From assembly GCA_945901795.1 (NCBI GenBank), contig CAMDLP010000015.1, positions 1-59,377 on the forward strand: a stretch of 59,377 nt of DNA, given 5' to 3'. The number at the start of each line of letters is the position of its first letter. The stretch's first letter is position 1. This document shows, piece by piece, positions 33,491 through 42,586 of this stretch. This DNA is from Akkermansia muciniphila. Lineage in GTDB: Bacteria > Verrucomicrobiota > Verrucomicrobiia > Verrucomicrobiales > Akkermansiaceae. The notes under the pieces were generated by a model, which saw nothing but the letters and a program-made list of their open reading frames with translations, did not search any database and was not told the DNA's origin. A program made the position numbers and the translations under genes.

Positions 33491-36229
33491 GTGATGCTCG
33501 CGGCGATGATGGAACGTGAATTTCTCGGATGGGACCGGCCGTTTTTGACGCAGGCGGTGGCGTGGCTGTTGGAGCGCCGCGACGAGCTGCCGGGCATGCT
33601 GGTGGTGGTGCCCACGGCGCAAAGCGGACGCCGCTTGCGCGAGGCGCTGGCCGAGTCGGCGGGCGCGCTGCTTGCACCCAAGGTGGTGACGCCGGGGTCG
33701 TTTTTACAATCGCGGGATGCTGATGCGGCGGCCGACTGGGTCGAGCGCGTCGCGTGGGTGGAGGTTTTGGAAAACGTGGCGGATTGGTCGGAATACGAGG
33801 CGCTGTTTCCCGAGCCGCCGGGCGAGGGCACGAACTGGGCGGGCGGGCTGGCGCAGGAAATGATCCGGCTGCGGCACGCGTTGCAGGAAAACGGGCTGCT
33901 TCTATCAACCGCGGCGCGGAAGCTCGGCGAAACGGTGGAGGCGGAGCGCTGGGAGGCGCTCGGCAGACTGGAGAGCGGGGTGGAGCGGAAGCTGCAATCG
34001 TGGGGGATGAAAAGCCGCAGCCGAGTGCTTGCAGAGGGTTTGCAAATGCCCGCCGGAACTTCCCGGATCGTGCTCGCCGGGGTGGCGGAAATGCCGCCGC
34101 TGGTCGAGCGGGCGTGGCTTGCCTGGGAGGGAACGGTGACGGTTCTCATCGGCGCGCCGGAACACGAGGCCGCGCAATTTTCAAAAACCGGTAGGCCGCT
34201 GCCAAGCTGGGCGCAACGCCCGCTGCCGTGGCCGGATGGCTCGGTGCAAGTGGTGGCGGACCCGCGGCAGCAGGCGGCGGAGGCGCTGCGGACGATCGGG
34301 GAATCGAAGACTCCCTCCGACGAAGTCGCGCTGGGATCAGCGGATAGCGAGGTCGGCGACGAGCTGGCGCGCGCGTTCACCCGCGAAGGTTGGCCGGCGT
34401 TTCATCCGGCGGCGGCGGTGGTGACCCGCGGGCTTGCGCGCTGGTTCAAGATTTGGTGCCAGTGGCTGGCGGACCCGACGCTGGCAACGCTGGCGGATCT
34501 TCTATCACTTCCGGAAACGGGAATTCTGGTCGCAGGCAAGCGGGCGCAAAAGGCGAAGCGCCTGGCCGAGCTGCGCGATCGCTGGATGGTCGTGCGGACG
34601 GAGGACCTGCAACGGCGGATCGTTGCAGAAAATTTCCGCAGCGAGTGGGACAAGGAATCCGCGGAGGAACTTTGCAAGGCCGCCGAGTCTCTCGAAAGCT
34701 GGCGCGCGGGATTTCTGGGAGAAAATTTCAGCGGGGCGATGGACCGGCTACTAGGAGTCATCGGCCGCACCGGCCCGGTGACGGAAGAGGCGTCTCAAGC
34801 CATGGCCGACTGGATCGCCGAAGCCGCGCCGCTGATGGGCCGGGTGAAGCGCGGGGCGGGATTCTGGATTGAGCTGATGCTTTCCGAAATGCCCTCCCCC
34901 GCCCCGTTGCCGCCGGCGGGCCGGGTGATCGACGTGCAGGGCTGGCTGGAGCTTTTTCACGAACCGGGCCGCCATCTCGTGCTGTGCGGGATGAACGACG
35001 GCAAGATCCCCGCGCGCAGCGGCGGCGAGCCGTGGCTGAGCGAGGCGAGCAGGGAAATGCTCGGCCTGATCAAGGACGCCGACCGCGCGGCGCGGGACGC
35101 TTATTTATACAAGGCGATGCTCGAAGCCCGCCGCGATGGCGGGCGGGTGGACGTGATCTGCGGGAAATCGGGAGCCGGCGGCGAGTCGCTGTTGCCGTCG
35201 CGCCTATTGTTAGCCAGCGAACGCGACGAGCTGCCGGAGCGGGTGAAGACGCTTTTCAAAGAGGTCGAGCCGCCGGAAGCCGGCCTGCGCTGGCATGCGG
35301 ATTGGCAATGGAAACCGCGCGTGGTCGAGCCATCGTTGCGGTTGAACGCCTCCTCGATCGGCGACTATCTAACTTGTCCGTTCCGTTACTACCTGAAACA
35401 CGCGGTGAAGATGCAGGGCTCGGAAGCGGGCCGCGGCGAGTGGAATGCCCGCGACTTCGGCAATGCGGCGCACGAGGTGCTCGAACGCTGGGGCCGCGAT
35501 ACCGAGGCGAGGGAGTTCGAGAAACCCGAAGCCATCCACGCCTGGCTCTCCGCCGAGCTCGACCGCGTGGTCGCCGAGTGGTTCGGCAAGCGCGTGCCGC
35601 TGGCCGTCCGCATCCAGACCGAGGCGCTGCGCAACCGCTTGCTGTGGCTGTCACGCGTCCAGGCGAACATCCGCGCGGACGGCTGGCAGGTCATCGACGT
35701 GGAGCACAAGTTCGAGCTGCCAGTCGGCGAGGCGATGATCGTCGCCAAGATCGACCGGATCGACCGCCACCGCGAGACCGGCAGGCTGCGGGTGCTCGAT
35801 TACAAGACGGGGAAAATGGACGGGGTGGACAAGGCGCACCGGAAGAAGCTCAATACTAACAGCAAGATCCCGCGCCACCTGACTCTGGAATGCCCGGCGG
35901 TATATGCCGGCGAGGACAAGGGCAAATCCGCGAATTTCCTCTGGCACAACCTACAGCTCCCGCTCTACGCGGCGGCCTTGGTGGCGCGCGGGGAGCCGAT
36001 GCCCGCGCCCTGTTATTTCATGCTGCGCTCCACCGAGGCGAACGTCGCGATCCACGAGTGGTCGGATTTCGAAACGGCCGATCTCGAAGCCGCGCAAGCT
36101 TGCGCCGAGTGGGTGGCGGGCCGGATCGCCAGCGGCGTCTTCTGGCCGCCCGCAGAAAAAGTGACTTACGACGACTATGAAATCCTCGCGGCGGGACGGG
36201 CGTTTGAAGATATGTTTCCGGTGCGCTGA
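33491..36229 (+). CDS. AddB/RexB-like nuclease with C-terminal PD-(D/E)XK domain
   Basis: The 912-residue protein resembles AddB-type helicase-nuclease subunits that process DNA double-strand breaks. The N-terminal half is an inactivated helicase-like fold without a Walker A (MLVVVPTAQSGRRLREAL at about 34-51). LCGMNDGKIP (about 497-506) is a conserved AddB block. The C-terminal PD-(D/E)XK domain starts at LNASSIGDYLTCPFRYYL, with the metal-binding residues in AKIDRIDRH and VLDYKTGK. The iron-sulphur cysteines of classic AddB are not all present. No AddA partner is next to it. GTG 33491 opens the frame; ATG 33494, 33506 or 33509 are possible. Confidence 0.82.
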   Translation: MMLAAMMEREFLGWDRPFLTQAVAWLLERRDELPGMLVVVPTAQSGRRLREALAESAGALLAPKVVTPGSFLQSRDADAAADWVERVAWVEVLENVADWSEYEALFPEPPGEGTNWAGGLAQEMIRLRHALQENGLLLSTAARKLGETVEAERWEALGRLESGVERKLQSWGMKSRSRVLAEGLQMPAGTSRIVLAGVAEMPPLVERAWLAWEGTVTVLIGAPEHEAAQFSKTGRPLPSWAQRPLPWPDGSVQVVADPRQQAAEALRTIGESKTPSDEVALGSADSEVGDELARAFTREGWPAFHPAAAVVTRGLARWFKIWCQWLADPTLATLADLLSLPETGILVAGKRAQKAKRLAELRDRWMVVRTEDLQRRIVAENFRSEWDKESAEELCKAAESLESWRAGFLGENFSGAMDRLLGVIGRTGPVTEEASQAMADWIAEAAPLMGRVKRGAGFWIELMLSEMPSPAPLPPAGRVIDVQGWLELFHEPGRHLVLCGMNDGKIPARSGGEPWLSEASREMLGLIKDADRAARDAYLYKAMLEARRDGGRVDVICGKSGAGGESLLPSRLLLASERDELPERVKTLFKEVEPPEAGLRWHADWQWKPRVVEPSLRLNASSIGDYLTCPFRYYLKHAVKMQGSEAGRGEWNARDFGNAAHEVLERWGRDTEAREFEKPEAIHAWLSAELDRVVAEWFGKRVPLAVRIQTEALRNRLLWLSRVQANIRADGWQVIDVEHKFELPVGEAMIVAKIDRIDRHRETGRLRVLDYKTGKMDGVDKAHRKKLNTNSKIPRHLTLECPAVYAGEDKGKSANFLWHNLQLPLYAAALVARGEPMPAPCYFMLRSTEANVAIHEWSDFETADLEAAQACAEWVAGRIASGVFWPPAEKVTYDDYEILAAGRAFEDMFPVR

Positions 36230-36239
36230 CCGCCGGATG

Positions 36240-37361
36240 TCACGAGAAAAACAGCCGCTCAACCACCCATGCGATCCCTGCTAGGGCGACGAATGCCGAG
36301 CCGATGATTTGCACCTGCCGCGACCATTTCCTCAGCGGCCAGAGCACGAGGAACGCGGCGCACAGCACGGTGATCTGGGCCAGCTCGACGCCGACGTTGA
36401 ATCCTAACAACAGCCCGGTGAGCTGGTCGCGGGGAATGCCGCCGAGCTTTTCGGCGAGCACGCTGGCGAAGCCGAGTCCGTGCAGCAGGCCGAAGCAGAA
36501 GACGAGGATCAGCCGCTGCCTGCCGAGCTTGCGGGTGAGCAGGTTTTCAATCCCGACCCAGGCGATGCTGACGGCGATGAGGACTTCCACCAGTTTCCCC
36601 GGGAAGTGCACGAGGCCGAAAATCGATAGAGCCAGCGTGATCGAGTGCGCGAGCGTGAACAGCAGCGACTGCCCCATCAGCGGCTTCCACTTGGGCAGCA
36701 GCAGGAAAAGCCCGAGGATGAAGAGCATGTGATCGAGCCCGAGTGGCAGGACATGGTGAAATCCCGACTGCACCCAGCCGCCGGTGACCGGCTTCTCGAC
36801 GGGCGCGAATTTCCCGGAAGCCGTCTGTTTGAGAAGCATGAGATTTCCGCCGGGCAGAGTGCTGACGATCTTCGCGTCGTCGCCTTCCTCGGTAAGAATA
36901 ATGAGTTCGGTCTCCTGCTCCCCGGCCCAATGCACTCGCAGCTCCCCGGCCCCGGGAAGCGCGTCGATGATCAGCCTGACAGAAATCAGGGCGATGTCGC
37001 CGGCTTCGGGCGGCAGGTCGAACGGCTCCTTTTCAAAATCCGGGAACTCGACCCGCCACGCCACCTCCTTGTCGGCGAAGGTGAAACGCAGGAGCTTCCC
37101 CAAGGTGTTTTGCGTCTCCTTGCGGATCCGCGCGAACTCCGCCGGCGAGGACTTCATCACCGCGGCGCGGCTGAGCGGCAGACCGCCCGGCACGCCGCGC
37201 GTTTCGGGCAGCATGTAGGCGATGTCCATCTCGCCGAGCAGCCGCCACTGGGCGGCGAGCCCTTGAAACTCCAGCTCCACGGTGGCCACTTGGTGCGCGT
37301 GAAGCGATTGCGGAAAATTCAGGAAAAACAACAGACAGGCGAATAATCGGGCGAATTTCAT
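36240..37361 (-). CDS. HupE/UreJ-family membrane protein
   Basis: The 373-residue protein has a signal peptide (1-22), an extracytoplasmic beta-rich domain (about 23-185) and a C-terminal membrane domain with six or seven helices (about 195-370). The conserved histidine signature of the HupE/UreJ family is GFHHVLPLGLDHMLFILGLF, with further LAHSITLALSIF and GLLHGLGFASVL. Family members are linked to nickel or cobalt uptake, but no urease or hydrogenase gene is nearby, so the substrate is open. It is convergent with the AddB-like gene (10 nt between stops). Confidence 0.85.
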   Translation of the reverse strand: MKFARLFACLLFFLNFPQSLHAHQVATVELEFQGLAAQWRLLGEMDIAYMLPETRGVPGGLPLSRAAVMKSSPAEFARIRKETQNTLGKLLRFTFADKEVAWRVEFPDFEKEPFDLPPEAGDIALISVRLIIDALPGAGELRVHWAGEQETELIILTEEGDDAKIVSTLPGGNLMLLKQTASGKFAPVEKPVTGGWVQSGFHHVLPLGLDHMLFILGLFLLLPKWKPLMGQSLLFTLAHSITLALSIFGLVHFPGKLVEVLIAVSIAWVGIENLLTRKLGRQRLILVFCFGLLHGLGFASVLAEKLGGIPRDQLTGLLLGFNVGVELAQITVLCAAFLVLWPLRKWSRQVQIIGSAFVALAGIAWVVERLFFS

Positions 37362-37599
37362 GCGGCAAGAAACGTGCGGCTACGCTTACGGGGAAGTCGG
37401 GATTTTGACCACCACGAAGCGCGGAAGCCTGATTTCACGAAGGCACCATTTACAAAGCCAGCAACTGGACCCCCTAGATTCAGCAAGGGCTTTGCACGCC
37501 ACAAGAGCGAATTCTACACCGACGAGAAAAAACCGAAGAAATACTGGATCTATCCGCTTCACAAAAACTCCCGGCAACTGCTTTCCAGCCCCTCGCCCC

Positions 37600-38013
37600 T
37601 GCCTGAAATATTTCAAAAGGGAACCTGCGAGGGAGTCGCCGGAGCGCGCTGCGCCCTGCCCTGCAAGCACCTCCGCAGCCTCTCGGACGCCTTTTACAAC
37701 ATTCCCGACCACCGCAGCCCGATGTCGAGACGCTATTCCAAAATCGGAATGTTCGGTCTCACCGCCCACGGCCTGTTAGTCGGTTCACCTGTTTGGCACC
37801 TCGCACGAGTATGGCCGCAAAACCGCCGCTCAAATCAGCAAGCTGATCCGCGAACACTGGAGTGTGGAAAACCTCAACCATTGGAAGCGGGACGCCAGCT
37901 ACTGGCGAGAGGACCGGGCCCCGAAAAGAAATCCAAATGGGGCCAAAAACCTGGCATTGCTAAGGAACGCCCTGGATGAAATGCGGATCGCCCTGCGCCT
38001 CCGCGATTTCTGA
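37600..38013 (+). mobile_element. ISAs1-type transposase relic
   Basis: The N-terminal domain is readable as LRSLSDAFYNIPDHRSPMSR then RYSKIGMFGLTAHGLLVG, like the DDE_Tnp_1-associated N-terminus of ISAs1 transposases. The whole catalytic middle is missing. After a frame change the C-terminus appears: LIREHWSVENLNHWKRDASY and NALDEMRIALRLRDF with a stop. The element is an internal-deletion remnant. The upstream stretch 37362-37600 holds nothing recognisable. Confidence 0.65.
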
Positions 38014-38054
38014 TGGGGGAAATCCGGCTTGGCGGTTGGAAACCGCCGCCACGT

Positions 38055-38675
38055 TCAGCGCCGGCGCGTCTGCTCTTCGATGAAGATTTCTGCCAGACGG
38101 AAACAGCGGCGGGAAAGGTCCTTCGCGTCGTTGTCGCCGATGAGCGCGACGCCTTCCTCGCTGACCTCGGCCAGATAGATTTTCCACGCCATCTTGGTCA
38201 GCAACTCAAGATCGATTTTCGGGCGCGGCGGCTGATGGGCTTGAGGACGCGGGCGCGGCTCTTGATCGGGCGCGGCGGACTTCGGCTCCGGCGCGGCGGC
38301 GGATTGGGACTCCTCGCCCGACGGCTCGCCGGCATTCTGCGGTCCGTTCGCCTGGCCCTTGCCCTTGCGCCGACGACGCTTCCGCTTGGCGGATTCCGTC
38401 ATCTGGGACGGACTGCCGCCACCGGACTCCGCTTCGTTTTCCGGCCAATCGTCGCCAGCCGGTGCGGATGCTTCGATCGCCTCCTCACGCTTTGGAGCGG
38501 ATGGAAATGGAATGCTGACCACCTCCTGCACGGAGTCTGCCGCCGCGGATTTCACGGTGCCAGCTTTCTTGGCGACCTTCTTCGGGCGGGGAGTGGAAAT
38601 CCGGCGGACACGCGGCGCGTTTCCGGCAGTGGGATCAGGAGAATTTTCAGGGGAATTGGTGATTTCTTCGCTCAT
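38055..38675 (-). CDS. Basic, mostly disordered protein of unknown function
   Basis: Of 206 residues, about 1-150 are low-complexity (Ser, Pro, Ala, Glu, Lys) with a strongly basic cluster KRKRRRRKGKGQ around 96-107. Only the last 55 residues look folded (PKIDLELLTKMAWKIYLAEV, then EGVALIGDNDAKDLSRRCFR), as a helical domain. This looks like a nucleic-acid-associated protein. I know no named family. The gap 38676-38850 to gspG shows no further gene. Confidence 0.65.
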   Translation of the reverse strand: MSEEITNSPENSPDPTAGNAPRVRRISTPRPKKVAKKAGTVKSAAADSVQEVVSIPFPSAPKREEAIEASAPAGDDWPENEAESGGGSPSQMTESAKRKRRRRKGKGQANGPQNAGEPSGEESQSAAAPEPKSAAPDQEPRPRPQAHQPPRPKIDLELLTKMAWKIYLAEVSEEGVALIGDNDAKDLSRRCFRLAEIFIEEQTRRR

Positions 38676-38850
38676 GTTGCTGGGAGAAAGAAGCCCGCCG
38701 GAACGACATGCGTCGAGAACATTCAGGCTTCAGGACCTCCAATAATGAAGCGAAACGCATCCTGCGAGATGGCGATCGTTAAAGAACCATTCCAAGACGG
38801 TCAGGGCCGATGATGGAACAACGATTGGCCACTGCCGTTCCTTCGACGAA

Positions 38851-39453
38851 TCAGAAGTTCTTGATGTCGTCGCGGTTGGTGGGGTCCGACGGCGTTGCAG
38901 GCTTGGTTTTTCCGTCCTTGCCCATCGACCAAAGATCGAAGTCAGGGTTTTGAGTGGAGGTATTTGGAGCTGCAGTTCCAGCGGTGTCATTGGAAACACC
39001 CGTGGCCGTGCGATAGCAGTATTGATTACCCCAAGGGTCTACGATCACAGTGCTTGATCCTACTGGCTTGGTTGTCCAACCCTGCTTGCTGGTCACAGGA
39101 TCAAGATCGGACAAATAGATTTTCTGATCGTCATCACTTCCAACCCCCGCGGCGTCGTTATCCGAGTCCCAGTACAGGTAATTAAACAGGATCGAGGACG
39201 TGCCCGTGCCATTCGGCGCGCTGGCAGTGGATTTGTCCGCGGTCGGCGGATAAGTTCCCATATCCAGCTTGTATTCCTCAATCGCTTTGGAGAGCAGGGC
39301 GATCTGGACACGGGCTTTTTCCTTCGCCTGCCTCTCGGTGACGAAGCCCATGCCGCCGATGACGAGGCCGGCGAGGATGACAATGATGGTGATGACCGCC
39401 ATCAACTCGATGAGCGTGAAGGCCGCCTTGCCGATGCGCTGGGTGATTTTCAT
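38851..39453 (-). CDS. Type II secretion pseudopilin GspG-like
   Basis: The 200-residue protein has the class III prepilin signal KAAFTLIELMAVITIIVILA near its N-terminus, with Glu at +5 of the mature protein. The residue before the cleavage site is Ala rather than the usual Gly. The globular part has a GspG-like C-terminal region with VDPWGNQYCYR and a Ser/Asp/Asn-rich calcium-type loop (SDPTNRDDIKNF). It is the last gene of the secretion cluster. GspG is the major pseudopilin that pushes substrates through the outer-membrane secretin. Confidence 0.88.
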   Translation of the reverse strand: MKITQRIGKAAFTLIELMAVITIIVILAGLVIGGMGFVTERQAKEKARVQIALLSKAIEEYKLDMGTYPPTADKSTASAPNGTGTSSILFNYLYWDSDNDAAGVGSDDDQKIYLSDLDPVTSKQGWTTKPVGSSTVIVDPWGNQYCYRTATGVSNDTAGTAAPNTSTQNPDFDLWSMGKDGKTKPATPSDPTNRDDIKNF

Positions 39454-39495
39454 GATCCTTGGATTTTGAGTCTGAATGCAATGGCCGCCAGCGGA

Positions 39496-40779
39496 TTACT
39501 GGTTGCCCATCGTCGAGATCATCTTAATCAGCGGCAGGAACAATGCGAATACGACCGCGCCGACGATGAGGGCGAGGATGACGATCATGATCGGCTCGAG
39601 GATCGAGGTGAGCGCGGTGACGGCGTTATCGACTTCGTCGTCATAGACGTCCGCGACCTTGAGGAGCATCTCGGGGAGTTGTCCGGTTTCCTCGCCGACG
39701 TCCACCATGGAGATGACCATGTTCGGGAACACGCCGGACGCTTGGAGCGGGGTGACAATGGTTTCACCTTCCTTGACGGCTTCGTGGACCTTTTCGATGG
39801 CCTGGGAAATGACGACATTGCCGGCGGTGTCGCGGGTGATATTGAGCGCCTGGAGGATGGGAACGCCGGAGGTGACGAGCGTGCCGAGCGTGCGGGAGAA
39901 CCGGGACACCGCGCTCTTGCGCTGGATGTCGCCGAGGACGGGCATTTTCAGCTTCAGGTTGTCGATCACCACGCGGCCGCCGGTGGTGCGGCCCCAGATA
40001 TTGAAGAGGAAGACGCCGATGCCGAACATGATGAAGACGAAAACCACGTTGGGCACGAAGAGCGGTCGGGCGAGGAAGAACTCCGACATGCCGAAGACGA
40101 TCTTGGAAATGAGCGGCAGTTCGGAATCCGTGTTGGAGAACATTTCCTTGAACTTCGGCACGATGAAAATCATCAGGAAGACTAGGATGGCGACGGCGAT
40201 GAACATGACGATCACCGGATAGACCATGGCGGAGACGATCTTGTTCTTCAGCTTCTGGGCCTTTTCCTGATACTCGGCAAGACGGTTGAGGACGATTTCA
40301 AGGACACCGCCGAGTTCGCCGGCCTTGACCATGTTGACGTAGAGCTTGTTGAAAATTTTCGGGTGCTGGGCGAGCGACTCGGAGAAGGTGGATCCGCCCT
40401 GGACGTTTTCCGCGAGCGCGCTGACGGTGGCCTTGAGCACGGGATTGGGCTCTTGTTTTTCAAGAACGGTGAGGCTGCGGAGCAGCGGCAGGCCGGAATC
40501 GATGAGCGTGGCGAGCTGGCGGGTGAAAATCATCAGGCTCTTCGGCTTGATGCTGCCGCCGACGTGGCCCTTGCCGGACGGCTTGGCTGCGGATTTTCCC
40601 TTTGCTTTGACCGGAGCGCTTTTGGCTTTACCCTTGGTCTTTCCCTCTTCGGTGATTTGAGTCGGGTAGAGTCCTTTGGCGCGAAGCTGTTGGATGGCTT
40701 CGGCCTCGGTGGCGGCAGACAAGGTGCCGGTGGTCTGTTCACCTTTTGGATCAAGCGCGGAGTATTGAAAGTTAGCCAT
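39496..40779 (-). CDS. Type II secretion/type IV pilus inner-membrane platform protein GspF/PilC
   Basis: The 427-residue protein is the polytopic platform that couples the GspE ATPase to pseudopilin assembly. An N-terminal cytoplasmic stretch (FQYSALDPKGEQTTGTLSAA) is followed by a Lys/Ala-rich linker and two repeats of the T2SSF domain (about 88-210 and 290-415). The family motifs FTRQLATLIDSGLPLLRSL and SRTLGTLVTSGVPILQAL are clear, as are three membrane helices. It is 42 nt upstream of gspG. Confidence 0.93.
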   Translation of the reverse strand: MANFQYSALDPKGEQTTGTLSAATEAEAIQQLRAKGLYPTQITEEGKTKGKAKSAPVKAKGKSAAKPSGKGHVGGSIKPKSLMIFTRQLATLIDSGLPLLRSLTVLEKQEPNPVLKATVSALAENVQGGSTFSESLAQHPKIFNKLYVNMVKAGELGGVLEIVLNRLAEYQEKAQKLKNKIVSAMVYPVIVMFIAVAILVFLMIFIVPKFKEMFSNTDSELPLISKIVFGMSEFFLARPLFVPNVVFVFIMFGIGVFLFNIWGRTTGGRVVIDNLKLKMPVLGDIQRKSAVSRFSRTLGTLVTSGVPILQALNITRDTAGNVVISQAIEKVHEAVKEGETIVTPLQASGVFPNMVISMVDVGEETGQLPEMLLKVADVYDDEVDNAVTALTSILEPIMIVILALIVGAVVFALFLPLIKMISTMGNQ

Positions 40780-40879
40780 AGGGATGGGGTTTTTTGTGGG
40801 TTAAGTGGAGCGGTGTAAAGGAAGTAAATGAGAGATGTGGAAATTGCCGGTATTAAATCACCCAAGTGATGCGGAAAAC

Positions 40880-42550
40880 TCAGGTGTATTTCAGCACTTC
40901 TTCGATGGTGGTGGTTCCGAGGTAAATGTTGCGCAAACCGTCCTCGCGAAGGGTGTTCATCCCGAGTTCGACGGCCTTCTGTTTGAGCACCACGGAGGGA
41001 GCTCGTGCGGTGATGAGCTCGCGAATGGGATCAGTGACGTTGAGCAGCTCGTAGAGACCACGGCGTCCGCGGTAGCCGGATTGGCCGCAGGCGGCGCAAC
41101 CGGCACCGGTGAAGAACTGCTTGTCGCCGAGCTCATGCGCGGAGATGCCAAGCTGGTTGAGGATGGCCTCATTAGGCTCGTAAGGGCTTTTGCATTCTTT
41201 GCAGATGGTCCGGACAAGACGCTGGGCGAGGATACCTTCGAGCGAGGCGGAGACGAGGAACGGCTCGCAGCCCATGTCCACAAGACGGGTGATCGCGCCG
41301 GGAGCGTCGTTGGTGTGAAGGGTGGAGAGCACGAGGTGACCGGTGAGCGCGGCCTGGATACCGATGGTCGCGGTTTCCTTGTCGCGCATTTCCCCGATCA
41401 TGATCCGGTCCGGGTCCTGCCGGAGGAAGGCGCGGAGCACGCGCGGGAAATCAAGGCCGATGGCTTCGTTGATGGGGATCTGGATGATGCCGTCGATGTC
41501 ATACTCGACCGGGTCCTCCGCAGTGAGGAGTTTGGCGTCGATGGTGTTGATCCGGCGGAGCGCGGCGTAGAGCGTGGTGGTCTTGCCCGCACCGGTGGGA
41601 CCGGTGACGATGAAAATACCGTTAGGCTTCTCGATCGTGTCGGTGATATAGTTGTAAATGTGGTCGGTGAGGCCGAGATTTTCGAGCGAGAGGTTGATGG
41701 ACGAGCGGTCGAGCACCCGCAGCACGATTGACTCGCCGTGGTGGGTGGGCAGCGAGGAAACCCGCATGTCCACTTGTTTTTCCCCGAACTGTTTGACGAT
41801 CCGGCCGTCCTGGGGGACCCGCCGCTCGGCGATGTTCATGTTGGACATGACCTTGACGCGCGAAATGATCGGCCCGGCGAGATGGATCGGCGGCGGGGCC
41901 ATTTCGTAAAGCGCGCCGTCCACCCGGTAGCGGATCTTGAAGTCCTTTTCGAAGGGCTCGAAATGGATGTCGGAGGCCTTCTCCTTGATCGCCTGATAGA
42001 GAACGAGATCGACGTAACGGATGATGGGCGCGGAGTTCGCCTCGGATTCCAGATCTGCGGCGCTCACGCTTGCGGCGGTGGCGTCAAGCTGGCTGAGGAT
42101 ATCCTCCATCGCCTTGCCTTCGCCGCCGTAGCAATCGTTGATCTTGGCCTCCACCAGGTAATCCGGCGCGACGACGACGTGGATTTCGCGGCCGAGGGCG
42201 AATCGCAGGTCTTCGGGCGTCTGCGGGTTCAGCGGATCGACCAGCGCGACGTAGAGTCCGGTCTCGTCGAAGCTAACGGGCAACGCGCCGTGCAGGCGGG
42301 CCGTGCCGGCGGGCACGAGCGCGAGGAGCGCCTCGGGCGGGGTCCAGTCGCGGAGATCGACCATGCTGGTGCCCAGCTCGGAGGCCACGACCGGCCAGAC
42401 ATCGTCGCGATTCTGGATGACTTGGAAATCTGCCAGAATCTCGGCGATTTCTTTGCCGCTATGGCCGACTTCCGCGAGGATATCCTGGGCGAGCGCTTGG
42501 TCGATGAGACCGCGCGATTGAAAAAGTTCGATGATCTGTTGGTTGTCCAT
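40880..42550 (-). CDS. GspE/PilB-family secretion ATPase (copy 2)
   Basis: This 556-residue cytoplasmic hexameric ATPase has the GspEII/MshEN N-terminal domain (about 1-145), then the ATPase core. Walker A GPTGAGKTT is at 317-325, the Walker B region IMIGEMRD near 383-390, and the His box is LSTLHTNDAPGAITRL. A zinc tetracysteine (C450, C453, C485, C488) is complete. The first ATPase gene lies 36 nt upstream and shares the same layout, so they are paralogs by family; they may form separate or mixed hexamers. Confidence 0.93.
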   Translation of the reverse strand: MDNQQIIELFQSRGLIDQALAQDILAEVGHSGKEIAEILADFQVIQNRDDVWPVVASELGTSMVDLRDWTPPEALLALVPAGTARLHGALPVSFDETGLYVALVDPLNPQTPEDLRFALGREIHVVVAPDYLVEAKINDCYGGEGKAMEDILSQLDATAASVSAADLESEANSAPIIRYVDLVLYQAIKEKASDIHFEPFEKDFKIRYRVDGALYEMAPPPIHLAGPIISRVKVMSNMNIAERRVPQDGRIVKQFGEKQVDMRVSSLPTHHGESIVLRVLDRSSINLSLENLGLTDHIYNYITDTIEKPNGIFIVTGPTGAGKTTTLYAALRRINTIDAKLLTAEDPVEYDIDGIIQIPINEAIGLDFPRVLRAFLRQDPDRIMIGEMRDKETATIGIQAALTGHLVLSTLHTNDAPGAITRLVDMGCEPFLVSASLEGILAQRLVRTICKECKSPYEPNEAILNQLGISAHELGDKQFFTGAGCAACGQSGYRGRRGLYELLNVTDPIRELITARAPSVVLKQKAVELGMNTLREDGLRNIYLGTTTIEEVLKYT

Positions 42551-42586
42551 GGGACTGGTATGCGAAAGGGTTTTTGAAAAGAATGA

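Noticed and set aside
39466-40185. 239-codon plus-strand frame opposite gspF
   Set aside because: Asp/Glu/His-rich antisense frame; gspF is clear on the other strand.
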